Shown here: positions 51,049 to 58,606 of the stretch, in pieces
How the letters are laid out: each line of letters starts with the position of its first letter
Position numbering within the stretch: position 1 is the stretch's first letter
Origin: Burkholderia anthina
GTDB lineage: Bacteria; Pseudomonadota; Gammaproteobacteria; Burkholderiales; Burkholderiaceae
Direction of reading: 5' to 3'
DNA: 64,000 nt
Assembly: GCF_001547525.1 (NCBI RefSeq)
Contig: NZ_LNJP01000004.1
Span: 576,658 to 640,657, forward strand
Notes under the pieces: generated by a model
What the model was told of the DNA's origin: nothing
Databases searched by the model: none
What the model saw: only the letters and a program-made list of their open reading frames with translations
Position numbers and translations under genes: made by a program

Positions 51049-52170
51049 TTACTTCGCGTACGGTTCCGGCAGGCCGTTGCGGATCACGTAGACGGTGGTC
51101 GGCGCGCCTTTCAGGTCGCCGTTCGCGTCGAACGAATAGGTGCCGGCGACGCCCGCGTAGTTCGACTTCGCGAGCTGCGCGGTCAGCTTCGCCTTGTCGG
51201 TGGTCGTGCCGGCCTTGACCATCGCGTCGGCAAGAAGCTTCACGCCGTCGTAGTAGTTGACGCCGTAGACCTGCGTATCGGTGTGATAGGTGTCGTGGTA
51301 CTTCTTCAGGAATGCGCGCCCGGCCGGCGTCTTCTCGAGCGCGACGCCGCCCTGCGCGCAGTAGACGATCGATGCGGCCTCGCCCGCGACCTTGCCCATG
51401 TCGGCCGAGCAGATGCCGTCGCCGCCGAGCAGCTTCGCCCGCAAGCCGCGCTGCTTCATCTGCCTGGCCATCGGCGCGCCCTGCGCCGCATAGCCGCCGA
51501 GGAAGATCACGTCGGGGTTGGCGGCCTTGATCTTGGTGAGAATGCCGAGGAAATCGGTGGCCGACGAATTCGTGTATTCCTGGTCGACGATCTTGATGCC
51601 GTTCGCCTTCGCGACGTTCATGAACTGTTCGGCGACGCCCTGCCCGTACGCGGTGCGATCGTCGATCACGGCGGCGGTTTTCGCGTTCAGCGTCTTCGCG
51701 GCGAACGTGGCCATCGTGCCGCCGAGCTGCTCGTCGCTCGCGCCGATCCGGAAGATGTTCCTGAAGCCCTGCTTCGTCAGCGCCGGGTTCGACGCGACCG
51801 GCAGGATCGGCACGCCGGCGTTCGAATACACGCGCGACGCGGGGATCGCGACGCCCGAGTTGTACGGCCCGAGCACCGCGACGACGCCCTTGTCGACGAG
51901 GTTCTGCGCGACCTGCACGCCGGCCTTCGGATCGGCCTGGTCGTCTTCGGAAACCAGTTTGAACGTGACGGCCTTGCCGCCGACCTTCACGCCGGCCTGG
52001 TTGAGCTCGTCGACGGCGAGCCGCGCGCCGTTTTCATTGTCCTTGCCGTTGGCGGCCTGCGGGCCCGTGAGCGGCGCCGAATGGCCGATCATCACGACCT
52101 CCTGCGCATGCGCGGAAGTCAGCGCGCCAGCGGCGACGGCCACCGAAAGCGCGGTCACGACGTGTCGCAT
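51049..52170 (-). CDS. Branched-chain amino acid-type ABC transporter substrate-binding protein
   Basis: 373 residues. Signal peptide (MRHVVTALSVAVAAGALTSA, cleavage after AHA at 22), then the LivK/LivJ fold (GHSAPLTGPQAANGKDNENGARLAVDELN in fragments, AVLGPYNSGVAIPASRVYSNAGVP in parts). In its setting, hydroxyproline or proline is a plausible ligand. AGGAGACATC precedes the ATG. No permease or ATPase genes are in the window, so it must use a transporter encoded elsewhere. Confidence 0.9.
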   Translation of the reverse strand: MRHVVTALSVAVAAGALTSAHAQEVVMIGHSAPLTGPQAANGKDNENGARLAVDELNQAGVKVGGKAVTFKLVSEDDQADPKAGVQVAQNLVDKGVVAVLGPYNSGVAIPASRVYSNAGVPILPVASNPALTKQGFRNIFRIGASDEQLGGTMATFAAKTLNAKTAAVIDDRTAYGQGVAEQFMNVAKANGIKIVDQEYTNSSATDFLGILTKIKAANPDVIFLGGYAAQGAPMARQMKQRGLRAKLLGGDGICSADMGKVAGEAASIVYCAQGGVALEKTPAGRAFLKKYHDTYHTDTQVYGVNYYDGVKLLADAMVKAGTTTDKAKLTAQLAKSNYAGVAGTYSFDANGDLKGAPTTVYVIRNGLPEPYAK

Positions 52171-52181
52171 GATGTCTCCTG

Positions 52182-52203
52182 ATTGGTTTTGTGTGAAACC
52201 AAT
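52182..52203. promoter_or_regulatory. Perfect inverted repeat before the solute-binding protein gene
   Basis: ATTGGTTT-TGTGTG-AAACCAAT, two perfect 8-base arms, 12 bases upstream of the start codon. The TTGG/CCAA arms resemble sites of GntR/FadR-type regulators, and such a regulator is encoded next door. It could also form an mRNA hairpin. Confidence 0.6.
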
Positions 52204-52253
52204 GTAGGACACGCGTGGTCACATCGCAAGCAATTTCAAAATAACCGTCGGCG

Positions 52254-52277
52254 TTTTGGTCATATTGAAGACCAAAA
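52254..52277. promoter_or_regulatory. GntR/FadR-type operator
   Basis: TTTTGGTC-ATATTGAA-GACCAAAA, perfect 8-base arms, between the solute-binding protein gene and the gntR stop. Its right half with flank (ATATTGAAGACCAAAAT) recurs almost exactly at 53134-53149. Confidence 0.65.
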
Positions 52278-52297
52278 TGGATTCGCGCGCAGATCGG

Positions 52298-53035
52298 TCA
52301 TTTCGGCGCGATGTCGCGCCGCACGCGGCGGATGTGCTGTTCGACATAGAACGCAGCCGCATCGGCATCGCCGGACACGATCGCCTCGTAGATCAGCCGG
52401 TGTTCGGACACGTAGAGCCGGATCCGGCCCGCGTCGTAGATGCCGTCGTCCTTCAGCCGCTTCCACAGCGGCTGGTCCATCGTCTTCGCGACCTCGTCCG
52501 CGATCTTCACGATCAGCGCGTCGCCCGTCATCAGCGCGAGCTGCCGGTGGAACAACCGGTCGCTCTCGTTCCACAGCGCGCGCTGGTGCGGATCGTCGAT
52601 GTCGGTGATGGTTTCCATCTGCGCGAGATAGCGCTCGGCGCCGGCGTCGGCGCGGCCATGGGCGGCCGCGAGGCGCGCGATCGCGGGCTCCAGGATCAGC
52701 CGCACGTCGAGCGTCGACGTCGGGCTGAAATCGGCCTCGAGCGCGGTGTGCGCGTCGCCGTGCCGCGCGAGCACGTCGAGCGGCGCCGCGACGACGTAGG
52801 TGCCCGAATTGCGCTTCGTGAAGACGAGACCTTCGTTCTGCAGCGCGCCGAGCGCTTCGCGCACCGCCGGCCGGCCGACCTGGAACAGCGCCGCGAGCTC
52901 GCGCTCGGACGGCAGCCGCGATTCGGCCGCGTAGCGCCCGGCGCGAATCTCGTCGCGGATCTTTTCGGCTACCTGCTCGTAGATCTGCAGCGGCCTGAAA
53001 CCGCCTTCGAGTGAGTCGGGGCGCGCGGACATCAT
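52298..53035 (-). CDS. FadR-type GntR-family regulator (FCD domain)
   Basis: 245 residues. N-terminal winged helix (YEQVAEKIRDEIRAGRYAAESRLPSERELAALFQVGRPAVREALGALQNEGLV in parts), C-terminal FCD helical domain with the metal-binding histidines (HRQLALMTGD, YVSEHRLIYEAIVSGD, FYVEQHIRRV). FCD regulators respond to organic acids or amino acids. It sits between the genes for hydroxyproline catabolism, so their substrate is the likely effector. AGGAGCC precedes ATG 53035 (another ATG follows directly). Confidence 0.9.
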   Translation of the reverse strand: MMSARPDSLEGGFRPLQIYEQVAEKIRDEIRAGRYAAESRLPSERELAALFQVGRPAVREALGALQNEGLVFTKRNSGTYVVAAPLDVLARHGDAHTALEADFSPTSTLDVRLILEPAIARLAAAHGRADAGAERYLAQMETITDIDDPHQRALWNESDRLFHRQLALMTGDALIVKIADEVAKTMDQPLWKRLKDDGIYDAGRIRLYVSEHRLIYEAIVSGDADAAAFYVEQHIRRVRRDIAPK

Positions 53036-53133
53036 CGTATGGCTCCTGCCCGTTCGCGGGCGTGGGATCTGGAATGGGTTCGCACTATACCGGAGCGGGC
53101 GGGCAGCGCGGCACCGGCGAGCCTTCTGGCCAG

Positions 53134-53149
53134 ATATTAGAACCAAAAT
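53134..53149. promoter_or_regulatory. Second copy of the GntR-type half-site motif
   Basis: ATATTAGAACCAAAAT nearly repeats ATATTGAAGACCAAAAT of the operator at 52254-52278. It lies in the divergent region between gntR and the reductase gene. An AGTGG-N12-CCACT dyad (53191-53212) follows. Confidence 0.5.
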
Positions 53150-53297
53150 CCACGACGCGCTTTATTTTCTGGGTTGCGGGCGCGCCAGCAAGTGGTATAG
53201 ATTCGATCCACTGCCCTGTGTCACGGTATCCGGCAGACCCGCGGCGGGCGCGGCATGCGTCCGCCGGCCACACTCACCGACGCCCCCGACGTACACG

Positions 53298-54233
53298 ATG
53301 ACCGCCCTTTCTCCGATTCCCGTTTTCGATGCGGCCGACACGGCCGCGCTGCTCGACTACCCGGCGCTGCTCGCCACGCTCAGGCAAGCGGTCGTCGAGT
53401 ATGCGGCAGGCGAGATCGTCAGCCCCGAACGCCTGGTCGTGCCGCTACAAGGCGGCGGCGTGATGCTGTCGATGCCGTCGAGTGCTCACGACCTGGCGAG
53501 CCACAAGCTCGTGAACGTGTGCCCCGGCAACGGGGCGCGCGGGTTGCCGACGATCCTCGGCCAGGTCACCGCGTACGATGCCGCCACCGGGGAAATGCGC
53601 TTCGCGCTCGACGGCCCGACCGTCACCGGCCGCCGCACGGCGGCGATCACCGCGCTCGGCATCCACGCGCTGCACGGCGCCGCGCCGCGCGAGATCCTGC
53701 TGATCGGCACCGGCAAGCAGGCCGCCAATCACGCGGAAGCGCTCGCAGCGATCTTTCCGGACGCGCACCTTCACGTGCGCGGCACGCGCGCGGACAGCGC
53801 GGCCGCGTTCTGCGCGGCCCACCGCGCGCATGCGCCGCACCTCGCGCCGCTCGACGGCGACGCGATTCCCGACGCGATCGACGTGGTCGTCACGCTGACG
53901 ACGAGCCGCACGCCCGTCTACCGCGAAGCCGCGCGCGAAGGCCGGCTCGTGGTCGGCGTCGGCGCGTTCACCGCGGATGCCGCCGAGATCGACGCGAGCA
54001 CGGTACGGGGCAGCCGGCTCGTCGTCGACGATCCGGCCGGCGCGCGCCACGAAGCCGGCGACCTGATCGTCGCGCAAGTCGACTGGCGGCACGTCGCATC
54101 GCTCGCCGACGTGCTGAACGGCACCTTCGCCCGCGGCGGCCCGCTGCTGTTCAAGAGCGTCGGCTGCGCCGCGTGGGACCTGGCCGCATGCCGCACCGCG
54201 CGCGACGCACTGGCCGCACGCGGCGCCGGCTGA
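53298..54233 (+). CDS. Delta-1-pyrroline-2-carboxylate reductase (ornithine cyclodeaminase/mu-crystallin family)
   Basis: 311 residues of the ornithine cyclodeaminase/mu-crystallin fold. Seen: SHKLVNVCPGNGARGLPTI in the substrate domain, then the Rossmann motif LLIGTGKQAANHAEAL and VVVTLTTSRTPVY. In hydroxyproline pathways this family reduces delta-1-pyrroline-2-carboxylate to L-proline with NAD(P)H; the dehydratase at 49983 makes exactly that substrate. The two genes plus regulator and binding protein make a coherent trans-3-hydroxy-L-proline to proline route. Alternative: a genuine ornithine cyclodeaminase. Confidence 0.85.
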   Translation: MTALSPIPVFDAADTAALLDYPALLATLRQAVVEYAAGEIVSPERLVVPLQGGGVMLSMPSSAHDLASHKLVNVCPGNGARGLPTILGQVTAYDAATGEMRFALDGPTVTGRRTAAITALGIHALHGAAPREILLIGTGKQAANHAEALAAIFPDAHLHVRGTRADSAAAFCAAHRAHAPHLAPLDGDAIPDAIDVVVTLTTSRTPVYREAAREGRLVVGVGAFTADAAEIDASTVRGSRLVVDDPAGARHEAGDLIVAQVDWRHVASLADVLNGTFARGGPLLFKSVGCAAWDLAACRTARDALAARGAG

Positions 54234-54306
54234 CCCGGCCGCGCAATCGTTCGCCTCGCTCGCGCGGCATCGCCTCGTCGGGATTCATACCGGCGATTTC
54301 CCGTAC

Positions 54307-54332
54307 GCGGTGTAGGAAACGCCCTACACCGC
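54307..54332. promoter_or_regulatory. Large perfect inverted repeat upstream of the receiver-FNR operon
   Basis: GCGGTGTAGG-AAACGC-CCTACACCGC, perfect 10-base arms, 72 bases before the receiver gene. A third half-site GCGGCCTACAC follows at 54339-54349. The shape suits a LuxR/FixJ-type or similar dimeric regulator. Confidence 0.6.
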
Positions 54333-54403
54333 GTCGAAGCGGCCTACACGAACTTCCAATTCGGCCGATTTCAATTTCGGCGGCGCAACACGATACTGCC
54401 GGC

Positions 54404-54808
54404 ATGAATGCCAGCCTGTCGCCCGCCTTGCTCAGGGTGTTTCTCGTCGATCATGCGGTCGCCGTTCGCCAGCGGATCGCGCTGCTCGTCGGCGCGATCC
54501 GCGGCGTCGCGGTCGTGGGCGAAGCGGAAGACGGCCAGGACGCGTGGACGCATATCCTCAGCAGTGGCGCGGACGTGGTGATCGTCGACGTACGGCTCGC
54601 GGACGGCAGCGGTCTCGACCTGATCGGGATGCTGTCGAAAGCCGCGCCGCGCATCGTCACGATCGTGCTGACGAACCACTCGGCACCGGCATTCAGAGAG
54701 GCATGCGCGACGGCGGGAGCCGACTACTTCTTCGACAAGACCGTCGAATTCGACGCCGCATGCCGTGTGATCGAATCCCTGGTGCACGCTCGCGTGCGCC
54801 GCACCTGA
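54404..54808 (+). CDS. Single-domain receiver protein
   Basis: 134 residues, a CheY-like receiver and nothing else. The phosphoacceptor aspartate is in VVIVDVRLADGSG, the conserved threonine in VLTNHSAP and lysine in YFFDKTVE. The usual acidic pair near the N-terminus is reduced (VFLVDHAVAV), so metal binding may be altered. It is followed 16 bases later by the FNR-type regulator gene, an unusual pairing that suggests a phosphorylation input into oxygen regulation (inference). Confidence 0.85.
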   Translation: MNASLSPALLRVFLVDHAVAVRQRIALLVGAIRGVAVVGEAEDGQDAWTHILSSGADVVIVDVRLADGSGLDLIGMLSKAAPRIVTIVLTNHSAPAFREACATAGADYFFDKTVEFDAACRVIESLVHARVRRT

Positions 54809-54824
54809 CGAGCCGGAGCGACTC

Positions 54825-55604
54825 ATGTCCACCGCCACCGCCTTCGCCGCCGACGTGTCCGTCGTACCCCGGCCAACGATCCCGCTGCGCCCGGCCGCGC
54901 GCGCCGACGCCGCCAAACATCCGGCCGCCCGCTGCTCGGCCTGCGCGATGCGCTCGATGTGCCTGCCGCCGCACCTGACGCCCGCCGAATACGGCCGCCT
55001 CGACGCGATCATCTGCACGACGCGGCAGGTCCGCCAGGGCGACGCGCTGTTTCGCACCGACGATCCGTTCCAGAGCATCTACGCGGTGCGCGCGGGTTCG
55101 TTCAAGACGGTGATGATGCATCGCGACGGCCGCGAGCACGTGACCGGCTTCCAGATCGCCGGCGAAACGCTGGGGATGGACGGCATCGGCGGCGGCCAGC
55201 ATTGCTGCGACGCGATCGCGCTGGAGGACAGCGTGGTGTGCATCATCCCGTTCGGCGCGCTCGAAGCCGCGTGCCGCGAGATGAAGCCGATGCAGCACTT
55301 TCTCTACCAGATGCTGAGCAGCGAGATCGTCCGCGAATCGAGCCAGATGCTGCTGCTCGGCACGATGTCGGCCGAGCAGCGCGTCGCGCATTTCCTGCTG
55401 AACCTGTCGTCGCGGTTCGAGGCGCGCGGCTATTCGGCGACCGAATTCAACCTGCGGATGACGCGCGAGGAAATCGGCTGCTATCTCGGGATGAAGCTCG
55501 AAACCGTCAGCCGGATGTTCTCGCGGTTCCATCGCGAAGCGCTCGTCGAAACGCGCGGCAAGCGCGTGCGCATCATCGACGCGCAAGCGCTCGCGCGGGT
55601 CTGA
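54825..55604 (+). CDS. fnr: FNR-type Crp-family oxygen-sensing regulator
   Basis: 259 residues. Cysteines C37, C40 and C46 (CSACAMRSMC) plus C127 or C128 (GQHCCDAIAL) reproduce the four ligands of the oxygen-labile 4Fe-4S cluster of FNR. The cyclic-nucleotide-binding fold is followed by a helix-turn-helix with the FNR recognition signature ETVSRMFSRF, which contacts TTGAT half-sites. FNR-like boxes lie upstream of both Usp genes and the DUF1488 gene in this window. GGAGCGACTC precedes the ATG. In operon with the receiver protein. Confidence 0.93.
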   Translation: MSTATAFAADVSVVPRPTIPLRPAARADAAKHPAARCSACAMRSMCLPPHLTPAEYGRLDAIICTTRQVRQGDALFRTDDPFQSIYAVRAGSFKTVMMHRDGREHVTGFQIAGETLGMDGIGGGQHCCDAIALEDSVVCIIPFGALEAACREMKPMQHFLYQMLSSEIVRESSQMLLLGTMSAEQRVAHFLLNLSSRFEARGYSATEFNLRMTREEIGCYLGMKLETVSRMFSRFHREALVETRGKRVRIIDAQALARV

Positions 55605-55632
55605 CGCAGGGCGCCGGATCGCCGGCGCGGCG

Positions 55633-55974
55633 TCACTGCATGGTGTCGCGCAGCGCCGCCGTGGCGGCGCCCCGCTGCCACGCGATCAGCGCGTGCTCGG
55701 CCTGCGCGAACGCGCGACGCAGCGCATCGTCCACATCGGCGCCGACGCATGGCGGCAGCGGCAAAGGCCTGAGCGCCGCGTCGTGCATCACCAGGTCGAC
55801 CCGTACGTCGTACACGCGCTCGCCATCGGCCGCCGTGCGCAATTCGATCGCGAGGTGGCAGCCGTCGATCAATGCGCGAAACCGTTCGAGCCTCACCAGT
55901 TGCGCGCCGGCTTCGGCCTCGACCGCCGCCGAACCCGTGAATCCCAGGCAGGCGATCTGCATGCCCACGCCCAT
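55633..55974 (-). CDS. HPF/RaiA-like ribosome hibernation factor
   Basis: 113 residues. The pattern of a beta-alpha-beta-beta-beta-alpha fold is visible: VRLERFRALIDGCHLAIELRTAADGERVYDVRVDLVMHD in fragments, then DVDDALRRAFAQAEHALIAW, as in the YfiA/HPF family that dimerises or silences 70S ribosomes. Divergence is considerable, so the family call is moderate. CAGGAG eight bases before ATG 55974 sets the start. Placed next to an FNR gene, it fits a low-oxygen translation brake. Confidence 0.65.
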   Translation of the reverse strand: MGVGMQIACLGFTGSAAVEAEAGAQLVRLERFRALIDGCHLAIELRTAADGERVYDVRVDLVMHDAALRPLPLPPCVGADVDDALRRAFAQAEHALIAWQRGAATAALRDTMQ

Positions 55975-56126
55975 GTCGTGTCTCCTGACGGGGCCGCCGC
56001 TCGTCGACCGCCTTGCAAGTGCCGTCCGCATCGCCGTGCGGGGGCACGTGTTTCCCGTGGCGCGGCGCGCATGGTTCGATCGCGGCCGGCCGATAGTCTG
56101 CCCGCGCCTGGCTGGCGCGGGACCGT

Positions 56127-56366
56127 TCATACGTTGAAGGTCTGCGACGCCTTCATCTCGATCCACGTCATGCCGGCCCGCAGCCCTTCGATCATCGCTT
56201 CGCGCTCCGTCGGATACGCGTGGCTGTGCTCGAAGGTATGATGAAACCGCGCGGCGCCGGCGCCGTGCTCGACCGACACGCGGCAGCGGAACTCGCCCGA
56301 TTCGCACGGGCGCGTCTCCACTTCGACCGACCAGTCGCGTTCGTGAATGTTGCCCTGCAGTGTCAT
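56127..56366 (-). CDS. Hypothetical 79-residue protein
   Basis: Unrecognised soluble protein: MTLQGNIHERDWSVEVETRP, a beta-rich middle with FHHTFEHSHAYPTEREAMIEGLRAGMTWIE. AGGAGGG seven bases before the ATG, and it starts 16 bases after the DUF1488 stop, so the two are co-transcribed. Similar small proteins occur in Burkholderia stress clusters. Function unknown. Confidence 0.75.
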   Translation of the reverse strand: MTLQGNIHERDWSVEVETRPCESGEFRCRVSVEHGAGAARFHHTFEHSHAYPTEREAMIEGLRAGMTWIEMKASQTFNV

Positions 56367-56382
56367 GCGCCCTCCTGCGGTA

Positions 56383-56673
56383 TCAGCCTTCGAGCCGGAA
56401 GTGCCCGCTGTGCAGCAGCACCGGCCGGCCGCCGATTTCCTCGAGCATGCGTCGTGCCATCGCCTCGATGGCCGGGCGGTGCGCGTCGAATGCGCTCAGC
56501 AGATCGCGCTCGAGCAGCGAGCGCGCGCCGAAATGGTCCTCCAGCGCCTCGGCCGTGACCGCGCACTGGACGCAACGCCCGTCGACCAGCGCCGAAAACG
56601 CGACGACCAGGTCGCGCGCGCAGTATTCCGGCGGTTCGGACGGGAAAGCAATGTGCATCTGTCGGTCTGTCAT
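56383..56673 (-). CDS. DUF1488 family protein
   Basis: 96 residues. Matches DUF1488: IAFPSEPPEYCARDLVVAFSALVDGRCVQCAVTAEALEDHFG in fragments, then a helix with FDAHRPAIEAMARRMLEE. Family function unknown, often in stress contexts. A symmetric TTGAC-N4-GTCAA FNR-like box lies 51 bases upstream, so oxygen-dependent expression is likely. Shares an operon with the 79-residue protein. Confidence 0.85.
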   Translation of the reverse strand: MTDRQMHIAFPSEPPEYCARDLVVAFSALVDGRCVQCAVTAEALEDHFGARSLLERDLLSAFDAHRPAIEAMARRMLEEIGGRPVLLHSGHFRLEG

Positions 56674-56723
56674 CGTCGTGATGGCTCCATGACGAGAGCA
56701 TAGTGGCGCGCGCGGCCGCGCGC

Positions 56724-56737
56724 TTGACCCACGTCAA
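56724..56737. promoter_or_regulatory. Candidate FNR box upstream of the DUF1488 operon
   Basis: TTGACCCACGTCAA, a symmetric TTGA-N6-TCAA match centred 57 bases before the start codon. It lies within 1.2 kb of the FNR gene. Confidence 0.55.
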
Positions 56738-56791
56738 CCGGTTCGCCGCACCGCACGATCGCGCCGCCGCGCGACGCCGCCTCCGCCCGCT

Positions 56792-57190
56792 TCAGCCCGC
56801 GTCGGGCTCGATCGTCGCGCCGCGCTCCGCGAGCAATTCGCGCAGCACGCTGCGGTGGCAATGGTTTTCGTCGTCGCAGTAGCACCCGATCGAGAACGCG
56901 GTGGTCGCCGACAGCGCGGCCAGCAGGTCCAGCACCTTCGCCGGATCGCCGTGCGCCATCTCCGCGCGGAAGTGGCGCTTGAACGCCTTCCATTCGGCGT
57001 CGGTTTCGGCGGCCTGCGCCTGCGCGACGAGTTCGGGGCTCGGCGACAGCGTCGGCAACCATACATCATAGTAGTTGCGCGACGCGAATTCCGCCTTCGG
57101 CACGCCGCGCGGCGGCCGCCGCACCGTGCCGATCCGCAGGCCTTCGCCGGCCGCGCGCGGCGTGCCCAGCTGGATGATCCGGATGCCCAT
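56792..57190 (-). CDS. DUF488 family protein
   Basis: 132 residues of the DUF488 family: LGTPRAAGEGLRIGTVRRPP, the NYYDVWLPTLSPSPELV segment, and CYCDDENHCHRSVLRELL with clustered cysteine and histidine residues that are family hallmarks. Members are uncharacterised; some may bind metal or nucleic acid. ATG at 57190 begins MGIRIIQLG. Confidence 0.88.
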   Translation of the reverse strand: MGIRIIQLGTPRAAGEGLRIGTVRRPPRGVPKAEFASRNYYDVWLPTLSPSPELVAQAQAAETDAEWKAFKRHFRAEMAHGDPAKVLDLLAALSATTAFSIGCYCDDENHCHRSVLRELLAERGATIEPDAG

Positions 57191-57288
57191 GTCGTTTCTC
57201 TGCTCCTCGGTCGTGCATGCGATCCCGTGATCGTACCGCCGCGCCCGCCCGCGCGTCAGCCGGGCATCGCACATGACGGCCGCCCAAC

Positions 57289-57326
57289 GAAAAACCGGCT
57301 GCTCCCGCGACGGGACACAGCCGGTT
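57289..57326 (-). terminator. Intrinsic terminator of the permease-aminotransferase operon
   Basis: AACCGGCTG pairs with CAGCCGGTT; on the minus strand TTTTTCG follows the stem. It starts 32 bases past the aminotransferase stop. Confidence 0.75.
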
Positions 57327-57357
57327 CTTCATCGTGACGCGCCGAGGCGCGCCGCGT

Positions 57358-58560
57358 TCAGACGCCGCTCTTCAGCACCTTGCCGATCGCGTCCGCGACG
57401 ATGCCGACGTTCGAGTCGTTCAGGCCCGCCACGCACATCCGGCCCGAGCGCAGGATGTACACGCCGTGCACCTCGCGCAGCGCGTCGACCTGCGACTCGG
57501 TCAGGCCCGTGTACGTGAACATCCCGCGCTGTTTCACGTAGCGCGTGAGTGCCTCGCCGCTCACGTGGTCGCGCAGGCCGTCGTGGATCGACTGGCGCAT
57601 CCGCGCGATGCGGCGGCACATCGCCGACAGTTCCTCTTCCCACTGCTTGCGCAGCGCCGGCGTGCCGAGCACGGCCGCGACGACCTTCGCGCCGTAGGTC
57701 TGCGGGTTGCTGTAGTTCGAGCGCACGGCCCCGGCCAGTTGGCCGAGCACGCGGTCGGCGGCGGCCGCGTCCTCGCAGACGACGCTCAGGCCACCCACGC
57801 GCTCGCCGTACAGCGAGAAGTTCTTCGAGAACGAGTTCGCGACGAGCGTCGGCACGCCGCGGCGGGCCAGCTCGCGCACCGCGAACGCGTCCGCATCGAG
57901 GCCCGCGCCGAAGCCCTGGTACGCCATGTCGACGAACGGCAGCAGGCCGCGCGCCTCGATCACGTCGATCAGCTTCTCCCACTGGCCTTCGTCGAGATCG
58001 ACGCCGGTCGGGTTATGGCAGCACGCGTGCAGCAGCACGATGCTGCGCGCCGGCAGCGCGTCGATCGCCGCGAGCATCGCGTCGAACTTCAGGCCGCCCG
58101 TCGCTTCGTCGTAGTACGGGTACGTATTCACCGTGAAGCCGGCGCGCTCGAAGATGAAGCGGTGGTTTTCCCAGCTCGGATCGCTCAGCCACACCTGCGA
58201 ATCGGGGAAATAGCGCTTCAGGAAATCGGCGCCGACCTTCAGCGCGCCCGAGCCGCCGAGCGTCTGCAGCGTCGCGATGCGGCCGGCCGCGCGGGCCGGG
58301 TGATCGGCGCCGAACACGAGCGATTGCACGGCGTCGCGATACGCGGCCAGGCCGACCATCGGCAGGTACGGCTTCGGGCCGCTGTCGCGCTGCAGCGCGG
58401 TTTCGGCTTCGCGCACGGCGCCCATCACCGGGATCCGGCCTTCGGCGTCGAAATAGATCCCGATGCTCAGGTTGACCTTCCGGTCGCGCGGATCTTGCTG
58501 GAAATTCTCGTTGAGCGTCAGGATCGGGTCGCCCGGGTACGCGTCGATGTGTTCGAACAT
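57358..58560 (-). CDS. tyrB: Aromatic amino acid aminotransferase (class I, TyrB-like)
   Basis: 400 residues of the aspartate/aromatic aminotransferase fold Ia. PLP lysine K246 in NSFSKNFSLYGERVG; substrate and cofactor residues in LLHACCHNPTGVDL (about 177-190) and RSNYSNP near the centre. It transaminates phenylalanine, tyrosine or tryptophan to the keto acid. The permease gene upstream (46 bases away) would supply the substrate. ATG at 58560 begins MFEHIDAYPGDPILTL. Confidence 0.92.
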   Translation of the reverse strand: MFEHIDAYPGDPILTLNENFQQDPRDRKVNLSIGIYFDAEGRIPVMGAVREAETALQRDSGPKPYLPMVGLAAYRDAVQSLVFGADHPARAAGRIATLQTLGGSGALKVGADFLKRYFPDSQVWLSDPSWENHRFIFERAGFTVNTYPYYDEATGGLKFDAMLAAIDALPARSIVLLHACCHNPTGVDLDEGQWEKLIDVIEARGLLPFVDMAYQGFGAGLDADAFAVRELARRGVPTLVANSFSKNFSLYGERVGGLSVVCEDAAAADRVLGQLAGAVRSNYSNPQTYGAKVVAAVLGTPALRKQWEEELSAMCRRIARMRQSIHDGLRDHVSGEALTRYVKQRGMFTYTGLTESQVDALREVHGVYILRSGRMCVAGLNDSNVGIVADAIGKVLKSGV

Positions 58561-58606
58561 GGCTTGAGTCGGTCTCGTTTGGAACAATGGTCGGTCGTGG
58601 CCTGCG

